DNA of 64,000 nt from Guyanagaster necrorhizus (taxonomy: Eukaryota; Basidiomycota; Agaricomycetes; Agaricales; Physalacriaceae): NCBI RefSeq assembly GCF_019112545.1, contig NW_025064885.1, positions 768,073-832,072 of the forward strand. Direction: 5' to 3'. The notes under the pieces were generated by a model. It had not been told where the DNA came from. It searched no databases and saw only the letters and a list, made by a program, of their open reading frames with translations. Numbering within the stretch: the first letter of the stretch is position 1; each line of letters begins with the position of its first letter. Below are positions 37,022-47,583 of the stretch, one piece after another. The position numbers were made by a program, and so were the translations under genes.

Positions 37022-37455
37022 TGTTATGAATTTCTCCCTTTTATTCTCTTTTACCCCTATTTACGCTTAGTCAGAAGGTATAAGACCATGGGGAGCTTAG
37101 TCAGCACAACTAACCTGCCCATCAAGTCATGCAATAGTCGAGCCCAATGACGACACAATCATCCTTTTATGTACAATAACGATGCCCAAGGACAATGGGC
37201 ACCATGGACACAGACACACATAATAAGCAAGTAGTATAATTAGGAGACATCTGTACAGTATTTAAGAACCAATGCTCTTGCTGGTAAACCCCAGCTTCGA
37301 GCTAAAGTTTATACATGCTATTCTACCTCGAGTCAATGTCTGACCTTGTATCACAACAGACGGGTACATATTAAGTGAACTCAGGTGATTCCTCGAAGTG
37401 CGAAGGAACATCTGTTTATCATGTGTATCTGTCCATGTGATGCTTGAGCCTAACA
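37022..37455 (+). repeat. 5' LTR of E9
   Basis: A 434-base LTR from TGTTATGAATTTC to GAGCCTAACA. It contains the promoter and the self-primer. Compared with the 3' LTR it differs mostly by transitions such as ACG/ATG and CCATGG/CCGTGG. Confidence 0.92.
37259..37266 (+). promoter_or_regulatory. TATA box of the E9 LTR
   Basis: TATTTAAG lies 34 bases upstream of the self-primer AGCTTCGAGCTAA (37293-37305). In self-priming elements the primer is the 5' end of the transcript, so transcription probably starts near 37290. The same box and spacing occur in E8 (36824-36830). The start site is inferred, not measured. Confidence 0.6.
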
Positions 37456-37456
37456 A

Positions 37457-37469
37457 TTAGCTCGAAGCT
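37457..37469 (+). promoter_or_regulatory. Primer-binding site of E9 (self-priming)
   Basis: TTAGCTCGAAGCT begins one base after the LTR. It is the exact reverse complement of AGCTTCGAGCTAA at 37293-37305. It lacks the TGG start needed to pair with a tRNA CCA end. This matches the Tf1 type of priming, in which the 5' end of the element RNA folds onto the site. Confidence 0.75.
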
Positions 37470-37511
37470 TCTACCTTCCCTTTCTCAAGCCCAATTGTGC
37501 TGAGAAACCGA

Positions 37512-38835
37512 ATGCCACCAGCAATGACCGCTGACCTAAACCACGACTTCTTCGAGCTTATTGCTTCCATCATTGGAACTCTACTCGGACTTCTCGCCAT
37601 CATCACTCTCTGCTGTGGACGACAATCAATAGCAGCTTGGATAGTCAGGCACTATCAAGCGTTTCAGCAGATCCAACAAATCCTACACAATGTAACCCCT
37701 GATCTCCCTTTCCATGACATCCCCCCCTCCATCAGAATGTCCTTCTTCCCATAAGGGGGACCCTTATCAGAAACCAGAAATAACAACTCGGATCCGGGGA
37801 GCCTTCACGAGGAAGAAGGACCCTAATACCCCTCTTGATGAGACAGCCGAAACAGCCACTCTGCTCTCACAGGGTTCCGGAACTCATGGACGACGAACGT
37901 CGCTCAGGAGTCCACGGCGGTCCCTGACCATGTTGCTCCAACCACCTCCCCCGAGCATTCTGCCTCCTCAATTCCCTCAGGGATTGGAAACCATGCTCGG
38001 GACTCCCTTGATGCCGCTCGGATGGCTACGAGACCCCACGAAGGTCCCGACTCCCTCCAGAACCCTCCTGAAACCCCCACTGAGCCCAACTCTGGCTCCA
38101 GTCAGTCCATCAGCAGGTTGGGGATTGATGATCTGCATGGAAGAACTATCCACCCCGACTATGCGAACGCAGAGATTGCCATCTCTGCAGCAGGAGATCC
38201 CTACCGACACCTCCATGTGGAGAGCGAGCCAGAGGTCGGGACTGCTAGTGAAAGGGGAAGAGCTGCGTGAGACAGAATTATACACCGAATATTCCCAGAC
38301 TGGGATCTTGCCATTCCCTTCAATTACGACGAAGCAGTATGGCAGCAGCAGCAGAACCAGGACCAAGAAGAGGAGATCAGGCGAACCCAGGAAGAGCTCG
38401 CCGACTATGTATGAGAAGAGGCCCGAGAGCAGTATGAGGCTGCAGAATATGACAGACAAGAGAGAGCGCAAAGAAGAAGGGAAGAAGCCAAAAGGCTGGG
38501 GTCAGCCTCTCTCAGTGGGTATGGGCTTCGTACCGACTCAGGATCTCCCTTTAGGGAGCCCAACTCAGAGGATGACCCATGGACAGGACCCGCCAGTATT
38601 GTCAGCTGGAATGAAGCCATCAGACGAGGAAGAGCAGAGGAACCTCGACCTCCCACCCCCAAATACCCTGTCCACACCGACACCATCTCCTTGGATGCCG
38701 ACTTCGTTCTCGGAGCCTATGGGCTCCAAGTACCCGACAATGCCCATGTCTCCAACAGGGCTCTCCAGCGATTCCTGGGCAGTAAAGTCGCTTGACAATT
38801 CCTTAATCCCGAGTTCCAACGACACTTCAGCTTCT
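37512..38835 (+). pseudogene. E9 ORF1: membrane-helix leader overlapping gag
   Basis: An ATG at 37512, 56 bases after the LTR, opens a frame that encodes DFFELIASIIGTLLGLLAII (one strongly hydrophobic helix), then LCCGRQSIAAWIVRHYQAF, NVTPDLPFHDIPPS and a TAA at 37752. The same frame continues beyond stops with IPFNYDEA near 38320, a long Glu/Arg/Gln-rich probably helical stretch, DDPWTGPASIVSWNEA, and LQRFLGSKVA with FLNPEFQRHFSFY near 38767-38835. These match ORF1 of E1, E2 and E8. From 37714 on it overlaps gag in another frame. Function unknown; the full-length product is inferred from comparison between copies. Confidence 0.6.
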
Positions 38836-40752
38836 ATAGCTGAGAACTGGAGGAGATGAGAGCACATGGAGGGACGTGCTACAGTCAACTCAGGAGCCCT
38901 CCCATCGCCTGAACCAGCGACCGCGAGGCCACCGGACCCAGCACCCAAGTCAATAGAAGGGTCCCTGACGACCCTTTATCTAGTTGTGCCATCTATCTAT
39001 GACCAGCCCATCCATTCCCTCCTCGAGGAAGGGGACAGCAGGGATGAGGGCGACGAGGAGGACGAGGAGGACAGTGATGACCTATATTGACAACGAATGG
39101 AGCAGGCAGGGGAGGATACTGATGAAGAAGCCCTGAAGGAGGAAATAGAAAGAGCAAGGAATGAGGAGTACCAAGAGCTGTATGAGTTGGGGAGGAACTT
39201 TTTATGGCAAGACGTGTGCTGGCAAGCGACGTCGTTAGGATTGAAATATTGGTATGCAGGAGAAACTGAAAAGAAAAAGATTTTGCAGTACGCCACAACA
39301 GAATATGCATAGAGAGAGTACGGCCGATGGCACCCAGAAGACCTGCTCATGCCAATACCCCCATACCAACCCCTCAAACCAAAGACACTGGCACCAATGC
39401 CACGTACCCCCCCCGTACCGCCAAAACGAGCCATCTACATTGCCCCCTCGATCTGGAGCCGGGCCGATATAAGCCCATCAATCCGAAGCATGGCTTCATG
39501 GCTCGTTCAGGCCAGAAAGCGGCTGGCATGGCAGCCCACCAAAATTCAAAATCCCTGGATCGGCAAGAGAAGCCGACTTCTTGGCGGACAACTGCCTCCG
39601 GACCAGGTGGAATCAAGCAGGAAGGAACCCATCCACGACGACTCTGAAGCGGTCTGCCTCAGGTTCACAGTATGGGACAGAGTCATTGTCCGCATAGTCG
39701 ACCCAAAGGGAAGCCCGGTCGCCGATGATAAATTGCTGCACTCCTTCCCAGGACCACCCGAGGAATGGAAACAACCACCGTTCGACAGTTGGCCCAATCT
39801 GATGGGCCCACTTCCACACAATGCTAATGTCCTACAATGTCACCCTGACCTCCTCCAAAAGCCTTGCCCCTTTAAAGGAGCCTCTGACGATATTGATCGA
39901 TTCCTGGTAGACTGCGAACAGTATTCCAAAGTCTATGTGGGATATATTGGGACTGACATGAACAAAGTCACATTCGCCACCTCGTACCTGGAGGATAAGG
40001 CCAAGACGTAGTGGATCTTGATCTCCCCAAACTTCTGATCCACCACTAGGGATTATTACCGATATCTCTCATGGCCGGTATTTAAGCGGATGCTAAACGA
40101 CAAGTTCATTGACCCCGCAGTCTAAGAAGTGCACAAACAGAAGATCAAGGAATACAAGATGGGAGACAAGATGGTGACAGACTACTTTGATGAATTGGAA
40201 CGGCTTGCCAAACTCGCAGGAATCAGAGATGATATTGCAAACGATGGAAGAATGGTGGAGGCACTCAAGCGAGGGGTCCCCTCCTCTTACCTCACGATGA
40301 TCTCAGCCATGAGCATCAAATTATTGATGCCAGTGGGATATGACGAATGGAAGGAATGAATCGTCAAGATGTACAAGGAGCGACAAAGGCAGAAAGCGGA
40401 GGCGACAACGCTGCAGGAAAACTTCAAAAAGCCAGTCCCGCCAACCCCAAACAAGTCAGGGCAAACTGCCAGGAAATCATCAGGACCTTCTCAAATGCCC
40501 AGCTATGGAAGCCAGAAGATGGGAACCAGGACAACGTACACCAGGGCAGGGAAACCCATGGACATAGATTGCCTGAAGAAAGAAGGGAAGTGTTTCACGT
40601 GCAGGCAGAAGGGACATATGGCCAAGGACTGCCTGAAGAAGAAAAGGACCCAGGAAGACATATGAGCACAGATAGCCGAGCTGCAAAAGGAAGACGAAGA
40701 ACTCGGGAAGAAAACAAAGATTGAGGAGGTAAAAGACAAGGCCAATCAGTGA
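37714..40752 (+). pseudogene. E9 gag
   Basis: One frame runs from 37714 to a TGA at 40750-40752, with open pieces 37714-38859, 38866-39090, 39097-39312, 39349-40011, 40129-40359 and 40369-40665. In order: Ser/Pro-rich N-terminus, acidic stretch (EEDEEDSDD near 39060), GKRSRLLGGQ, SFPGPPEEW, capsid (FKRMLNDKFIDPAV, YDEWKE), CCHC zinc knuckle CFTCRQKGHMAKDC (40591-40632) and a Lys/Glu-rich tail. Several stops are TGA where Arg is expected (38857, 39088, 40663). The length of about 1010 codons is large for a Gypsy Gag. Pol follows in the -1 frame. Confidence 0.85.
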
Positions 40753-43700
40753 ATGACTCCACTGTATTGGCCAAAGGATCCAATGGTGTGTCTGTCTCAA
40801 CCGCTGGACGGACTTATGATACTTCTGTAGTAACATACATGCATTCGAATATACCAGTTGACCACACACACCTTAAAGAGTCAAAAAGAAAAGCTCAAGC
40901 GCCTACAGGCCGAACCAGGGCAGAGAGCCCTAAACAGTGGCTCAAACCATTCGAAACCGAATGGATGTGGAGAGCCATCAAAGAAGCAGTAGATGACAGT
41001 GCAGCAGAGGCTGTTCTGTGAGGATGGATGCATCGGGCTAGAATAGGAGAGGCCACTATAGATGCCGTGAACGGATTACGAGAAGCCGAACAAAGCCGAG
41101 CCCTGGAATGGTTGGACGAGCTAAAGGGTCCACCAAAATTTGTCAGGCAGACTAAAACCCCTGGGAGGGACCTGACAACCAAGGCTCAGATCGAAACTTT
41201 AACCAATCGAACAACCCATTTGGTCAGCGCCCTGATCGACAGTGGCTGTACCAGCAGCTCTATCAATCAGACCTTCGTCCGTCAGCACAATCTCCCCACC
41301 AGGACCACTGCCGCACTCATACCAGTATACAATGCCGACAGAACAAAAAATCAAGCCAGATCAATCACAGAGTTTGTCGAGCTTAGATTGACTATCAGGG
41401 ATCACTCCGAGAGAATCGACCTAGCTGTGACGGACCTCAGAACCAAGGAATTGTTCTTGGGACACAATTGGCTGATTTGGCATAACCTGCTCATCAACTG
41501 GAAAACTGGGAGGCTCACATTTGTGCGATGCCAGTGCCAAAAGATCCCATACGAATTACCTGACAAGAATCTGGAGGACCGGTGGGATGAGGAGATGGAA
41601 GATGGCAAAACCATCCTAGCCATCGACCTACAGAAGGAGATTCATATCCAGGCAGTACATCATGCCAATAATCTAGCAGCCAAGGCTCACAAAGGAAAAA
41701 GGGAGAAGACCTTTGAAGAGATGGTACTAGAGTGGGCATGCAATTATCGAGACCTCTTCAAAAAAGAAAGTTTCGATGAACTCCTGCTTTCAAAACCCTG
41801 GGATCATGCGATCGAACTGACCCTCAACGCCAACGCAAACCTCAACTGCAAAATCTACCCCCTCGGTAGTCAGGAACAATTAGAGCTCGACAAGTTCCTA
41901 GACAAGAACTTATCCTCTGGGCAAATTCGACCGTCGAAGTCTCCCATGGCTTCCCCCTTCTTCTTCGTAAAAAAGAAGGACGGCAAACTTCGACCCATAT
42001 AGGACTATCACAAACTAAATGAAATGACTATCAAGAACAGATACCCATTGCCACTGATCTCGGAACTAATGGACAAACTTCAAGGGGCCAAGTATTACAC
42101 TAAACTTGACGTCCGCTGGGGGTACAATAACATCTGGATCAAGGAAGGGGACGAGTGGAAGGCCACGTTCAGGACCAATCAAGGATTGTTCGAACCCACC
42201 GTAATGTTCTTCGGTCTAACCAACTCCCCTGCTACCTTCCAGTGGATGATGAATGATATATTCAAAGATCTCATCGCCACTGGAAAGGTGACCATTTATC
42301 TCGATGATATCCTCATAATGTCCAAGACGAGAGAAGAACACCACGATCTGGTCTGACGGATACTCGCCCTCATGAGAAGACACAAACTGTTTCTCAAGGT
42401 GGAGAAATGCAAATTTGAGGTGCTAGAAACCGAGTACCTTGGAGTAATTATCAGCGAAGGGAGCATTCGCATGGATCCGATAAAGGTTGCAGGAGTAGTA
42501 GATTGGCCGACCCCCACCAAGAAAAAGGAATTACAATCCTTTCTTGGCTTCACCAACTTCTACAGGTGGTTCATATGAGACTACAGCAAAATTGTCCACC
42601 CCATGACACAACTCACAGGAAATGCTCCATGGGGGTGGGGAACTCCTCAACAACTCGCCTTCAAGGACTTAAAACGGCGACTAGTGGAAGACATAGTTCT
42701 CACCATTCTATCTCAAGAAGGGAGGTTCCGAGTGGAGGCTGATTCCAGTGAAGGGGCCATAGGTGCCATATTGTCCCAGGAACAGGATGAGAAGTGGCGC
42801 CCTATCACGTTCCTCTCAAAAGCATTAACCATGACCGAGAGGAACTACGAGATTTATGACAAGGAACTACTCGTGATAATGCTTGCCCTCGAAGAGTGGC
42901 GATATTATCTAATTGGGGCAGCCAATGCTTTCGAGATCTGGACGGACTACCAAAATCTTAGATACTTCTGCCAACCTCAAAAGCTGAACTGTCGCCAAGC
43001 TCAATGGGTCACCGAGCTCACCCAATATCAATACACACTCCATCATAAGGCCGGGGTCGCTAACAAAAAAGCCAACCTTCTCTCCCACCATGCAGATCAC
43101 GATCAAGGAAGGAACGACAATGATGGAATTACCATCCTACGCCCCGAACACTTCTGAGCACTAATAATGCTGACAGAGGAGGAAATACACGAGCACATTA
43201 AAAGCGCGACACGAGATGCACATCAGTGGGATCAAAGGATTGCCACCTCACTCAATCACGAGCAGGGAATGATGAAGGAAGATGGAATGATCCATTACGA
43301 TGGAAAGATCTATATCCCACGAGTTCAATGATTGCATGGGGAGATCATTGCGACTTGTCATGACCATGCCATGGCAGGACATCCTGGCATCACCAAAACA
43401 AAGGAACTCGTCCTGCAAAATTATTGGTGGCCTAAACTCAGCAATGACATTACTTCGTACATCAAGGCCTGCGAGACATGCCAAAGGGGGAAGGCATCGA
43501 CACAATCACCACCAGCACCCTTACACCCGAATAAAGTACCGTCACAACCATGGACCCATATCTCCATGGATATGATCACGGGTTTACCAGACTGCAACGG
43601 CTATGACATGATCCTCGTCATAGTTGATCGGTTCTCCAAAATAATCATCCCAGTCGCATGTTCCACTGAACTAACCTCAGAAGGATGGGCAAAAATCTTA

Positions 43701-44627
43701 CGAGATGAGGTATATGCCAAGTATGGAATGCCACAAGTGGTCATTTCTGACCGAGGACCACAATTCGTCTCAAAGTTTCTCAATGACCTATACAAATTAC
43801 TGCAGATAAAACGAAATGCATCTACAGCCTATCATCCACAGACCAACGGCCAGACCGAATGAGCAAACCAAGAAGTTGAAAAATACCTATGCCTATTTAT
43901 CAACTATTGACAAGATGATTGGGTTGAATGACTAGCACTCGCAGCCTTTCAACACAATAACAGGGTACACTCCGCCACAGGGTTGACACCTTTTTTCGTC
44001 AACCATGGCCGACACCCACATGTCGCACAGACAAGCCATCACAAAACAACAACTCCTGCATCCACAGCCTTCGCCGTGACACTGGAAAAATTTCACACCG
44101 AAACAAAAGCTGCGCTAGAAAAAACAGCAAATGCCATGAAACACCAGTATGATAAACACTGATGGGCAGCCCATGTATACCAGACCCACGACAAAGTCTG
44201 GCTCGATACAACCAACCTCCATCTCCCCCGTCCAAAACGAAAACTCACTGACAAATGAACAGGCCCCTTTACAATCATGGCAAAAGTCGGAGAATCCGCC
44301 TATAAATTGAAATTACTGACAGGATGGAAAATCCACGACGTATTCAATGAATCTCTCCTGACTCTGTATATAGCACCAGCCTTCCCTAATCAAGAACGTC
44401 CACCACGTCCACCCCCCGAATTGATTGATAACGAGGAACACTATGAAATCGATCAAGTCTTAAACCACAAACTCCGAAAAATCAAAGCCCGCGGGGGCGG
44501 AATGACGACCACGGTGGACTATCTTGTCAGTTGGAAAGGGTACGGCCCAGAATCAAATCAATGGATAAACGAAAAATACATGAACGTGGACGATGCCATA
44601 TACGACTACGAATTATCCCTTAACTAA
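40725..44627 (+). pseudogene. E9 pol (protease, RT, RNase H, integrase, chromodomain)
   Basis: A single frame, -1 relative to gag, from 40725 to the final TAA at 44625-44627. The protease active site ALIDSGC is near 41229-41249. RT has FFVKKKDGKLRPI before the TAG at 42000, and YLDD at 42297-42308. RNase H is about 42660-43100. The integrase zinc finger has CHDH...GH and CETC near 43350-43490, then HISMDMITGL, VISDRGPQF and AYHPQTNGQTE. The chromodomain is at about 44446-44590 (DYLVSWKGYGPESNQW). In-frame stops lie at 41019, 42000 (TAG), 42354, 42576, 43155, 43329, 43860, 43908, 43929, 44160 and 44256. All but one are TGA at positions where Arg fits. Confidence 0.92.
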
Positions 44628-44660
44628 GCCATCGGGACAATGGTCTTAAGCAGGAGGTAA

Positions 44661-45094
44661 TATTACAAATTTCTCCCTTTTATTCCCTTTTACCCCTATT
44701 TATGCTTAGTCAGAAGGCATAAGACCGTGGGGAGCTTAGTCAGCACAACTAACCTGCCCGTCAAGTCATGCAATGGTCGAGCCCAATGATGACACAATCA
44801 TCCTTTTATGTACGGTAATGATGCCCAAGGACAATGGGCACCATAGACACAGACACACATAATAAGCAAGTAGTATAATTAGGAGACATCTGTACAGTAT
44901 TTAAGGACCAATGCTCTTGCTGGTAAACCCCAGCTTCAAGCTAAAGTTTATACATGCTATTCTACCTCGAGTCAATGTCTGACCTTGTATCACAACAGAC
45001 AGGTACATATTAAGTGAACTCAGGTGATTCCTCGAAGTGTGAAGGAACATCTGTTTATCACATGTATCTGTCCACATGATGCTTGAGCCTAACA
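44661..45094 (+). repeat. 3' LTR of E9
   Basis: A 434-base LTR preceded by the polypurine tract AAGCAGGAGGTAA (44648-44660). It begins TATTACAAAT and ends GAGCCTAACA. The first bases differ from the 5' copy in a telling way: TG at 37027-37028 against CA at 44666-44667, as expected if both came from CG. Confidence 0.92.
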
Positions 45095-45110
45095 GATTTG
45101 GGCTTAACAA

Positions 45111-45124
45111 TTAGTTCGAGACTG
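45111..45124 (+). promoter_or_regulatory. Primer-binding site of E8 (self-priming)
   Basis: TTAGTTCGAGACTG starts one base after the end of the E8 5' LTR. It is the exact reverse complement of CAGTCTCGAACTAA at 36857-36870. E8 and E9 differ here at several positions, and each change is matched in the partner sequence. Confidence 0.75.
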
Positions 45125-45165
45125 TCTCATTCCCTTTCTCAAGCCCAATTGTGCTGAGAAACTGA

Positions 45166-46443
45166 ATGCCCCCTGTGCTTAATCCCTCAAATCCGAACTT
45201 TACCCAAGAGTTCTTTATACTCTTTGTCTCTATCATCAGAATTCTAGTCGGTCTACTAGTGCTCATACAGCTGTGCTGTGAACACCAATCAATCATCGCC
45301 TGGTCTATCCGTCACTATCACGAATTTCAGCGCATCCGTACCATTCTACGAAATGTTACACCGGATCTTCCTCTTCACGATATTCCTGCTTCCACTCGAC
45401 CTTCGACCTCCCGACAGCCTCATCAGCCAGAAGGAGTCGACTCCAAAGACGTCTCTGGAAGAACGTCTTTGGAACACCATATGGAAGAAGAGGAACAGCC
45501 CCAGCAGCATGAATACCCCTCACGACCCCTGCCGGCAGTCATCTGGAACTCTGGAAACCCTTGGGCAACAGGGTTCCGACGACCTAGGCCCGACACCTCC
45601 ATCCAGTCCTCCCAGTGCAGTAACGGAGCAACAAGGATGCCAACCACCATCTCTGACACTGGCATTGGGCGCCATGCCAGAGACTCCTTGGACAGCTCAC
45701 AGATGGCTCATGGGACCAGTACTAGGGCATGGAGATCCCATTATACAACGTCAGTACAAGGTAACAGTATTGACAACAGGACAGAGGCCAGAAATGACCT
45801 CACCAGGCGGCACAACTGGTGGCATGCCACCATTCAACTACATGTCGACAATGAAATCTCTAGGGAGCACAACCTCTTCGGGAGGTACCTCAGAGCACGG
45901 GAGGCAGAACAGCAGAGGAGAGAAGGTGGCAGTACTGATACCGGAACCTTGGTCGACACCAGCACCCTCGACTCTTGACTCCAATACCTCATCCCTTCTC
46001 CCACCGAATCAGACCCATGGGCGGCGCCTGTCGACAGAGTCATCTATGCCAACAACATCCCAAGACAGGAGGAGCTCGACGCCGACACCGATGAGCTGGA
46101 TGACAGCCACCCACTATCATATGGAATGGATACCATCGCAGACACCGACAGTATCCCACACCGCACAAACGGAATATCAGCAGATCGGGAATCGATTGGA
46201 GGGGACAGCCAGCACATCGACCCCACAGGAGACCTTAAACGGTTTCTTGATGGACCAGTGGCTGCCCTCTTCCTTCAACCCTGATTTTACCAAAACTTCC
46301 ATCGATATAGCCAAGCAGTGGCGACAAACGCGGCAGGGGGAGAGGCTGAGCATGAGCAACAGCAGTCTGGGTGGGAGTCTTCTCCTCGCCCTGGACCAGA
46401 GGATGCCGGACCAAGCACCCAACCCCAGACCCGCCAAACCGAC
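45166..46443 (+). pseudogene. E8 ORF1: membrane-helix leader overlapping gag
   Basis: An ATG at 45166, 56 bases after the LTR, opens 270 codons without a stop. It reads FFILFVSIIRILVGLLVLI (membrane helix), LCCEHQSIIAWSIRHYHEF, NVTPDLPLHDIPAS, then a polar stretch with an acidic run. After a TGA at 45976 the same frame continues with DDSHPLSYGMDTIADTD, DLKRFLDGPVAALFL and, past another TGA at about 46282, FYQNFHRYSQAVA. The last blocks match E1 closely. The gag frame overlaps from 45353. No family is recognised. Confidence 0.65.
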
Positions 46444-47583
46444 AATTTACAACCTGGATGACATCTCCCTCCTTGAGGGAGAAATGTGGAACCAGGACAG
46501 TGACGCGGATGACGAGGCCAAGGAGGGGGATTCAATCGGGGAGGTCGGGGACCTTCCCTTTGAATCCGAAGAAAGTTTTGATGGACAGAGAGCAGAGGAA
46601 TTGATAAGGAAGGGAGTGCACAAGGTGCGCATGCAGGAGTTCATTCGGCTGTACCAAGAGCAGATAGCCGAATTGTGGGGAGACGACCTTTGGCTAAGGT
46701 CGTCACTAGGTCAAAGGTATACTCTCACCGATGGGGTCGAGCGAGAGGAAATTTTACAATATGCAGCCATGGAACGGGCCATTTTTAAATTTAATCAATG
46801 ATTTTTGCATTACTAGATGGGGCCGACACAACCATACAAGCCGATGTATGGGAAAAGAACAGCAGTCAAGCCGTGGATACCGAACGTATTACCCTCAGAA
46901 TCGGCATCCATGGCTCCGTCAACCCGAACGGCACCATCCCAGCACTCGCATAATACCTGCACCATTCCTGGCATGGCATCTCGGCATGATCAGAGCCGAT
47001 CCCAGGCAATACGACAACATCCAGAACTGAGGAAGTTGCCGTCAGTGCCGCAATCACCTGCCGAGCTGCCACCACCATACACCACTGGAAACAATAGCAT
47101 CATCCAAGGGTGGGCGCAACCGCCTGATGGCGGGATTCCGACCCCAACAACCTCCATTCCCAAAATCTACAGACAACAGATGAAGGAACACAAGCTGGCC
47201 AGAAAAACGACGATAGATTATTTCACCAGACTAGAACAACTCGGTACACTCACTGGGGTACGGGACGATACTACCGACACCAGATACATGGTCGAATGTA
47301 TCAAGACAGGATTACCACCCATCTATCTTACGACAATCCTAAACAAAGAACAGTATATCCCGAGTAGTTACGACGAATGGAAGGGCTGAACCATCGAGAT
47401 ATACAAGGAACGACAGCAACAAAGAGCTGAGGCGATTGCCTTGACATATGGCCATGGGATCCAGGAACCGGAGTCACCCATACTGAAGACCAAAGACATC
47501 AGTCTTCTCAGAAAAGGGGCAAGAAGCCCCAACAGCATCCGGAAGGGTTGAGCATTGACCGAGTCCAGGAACTCGGCCACAAA
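45353..47583 (+). pseudogene. E8 gag, without zinc knuckle
   Basis: The frame is open from before 45353 to 46801 and continues after a TGA at 46799 and a TAG at 46814. The N-terminal part is Ser/Thr/Pro-rich and overlaps ORF1. An acidic segment (DADDEAKEGDS near 46500) and EEILQYAAMERAIFKFNQ precede the capsid remnant (KIYRQQMKEHKLARKTTIDY near 47165-47223, SSYDEWKG near 47370). The SFPGPP block and the zinc knuckle found in E9 are missing, so this Gag is internally deleted and C-terminally truncated. Confidence 0.7.

Larger units (their letters stand above)
37022..45094 (+). mobile_element. E9, complete Ty3/Gypsy chromodomain element
   Basis: An 8073-base element with two 434-base LTRs, a self-priming site, ORF1, gag, pol and a polypurine tract. 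A perfect GATTT duplication flanks it. It is the youngest copy by nesting and by its normal CpG content. Coding frames are continuous apart from stop codons, nearly all TGA at expected Arg codons. The chromodomain, RT motif and self-priming place it near the Tf1/sushi group of chromoviruses. Confidence 0.92.

Noticed and set aside
37457..37469. tRNA primer-binding site
   Set aside because: There is no TGG start after the LTR, while there is a perfect match to the element's own LTR.
41019..44258. TGA recoded as a sense codon in E9 pol
   Set aside because: Host genes in the window use TGA as a normal stop or not at all inside frames, and the TGA sites fit CpG decay of CGA.
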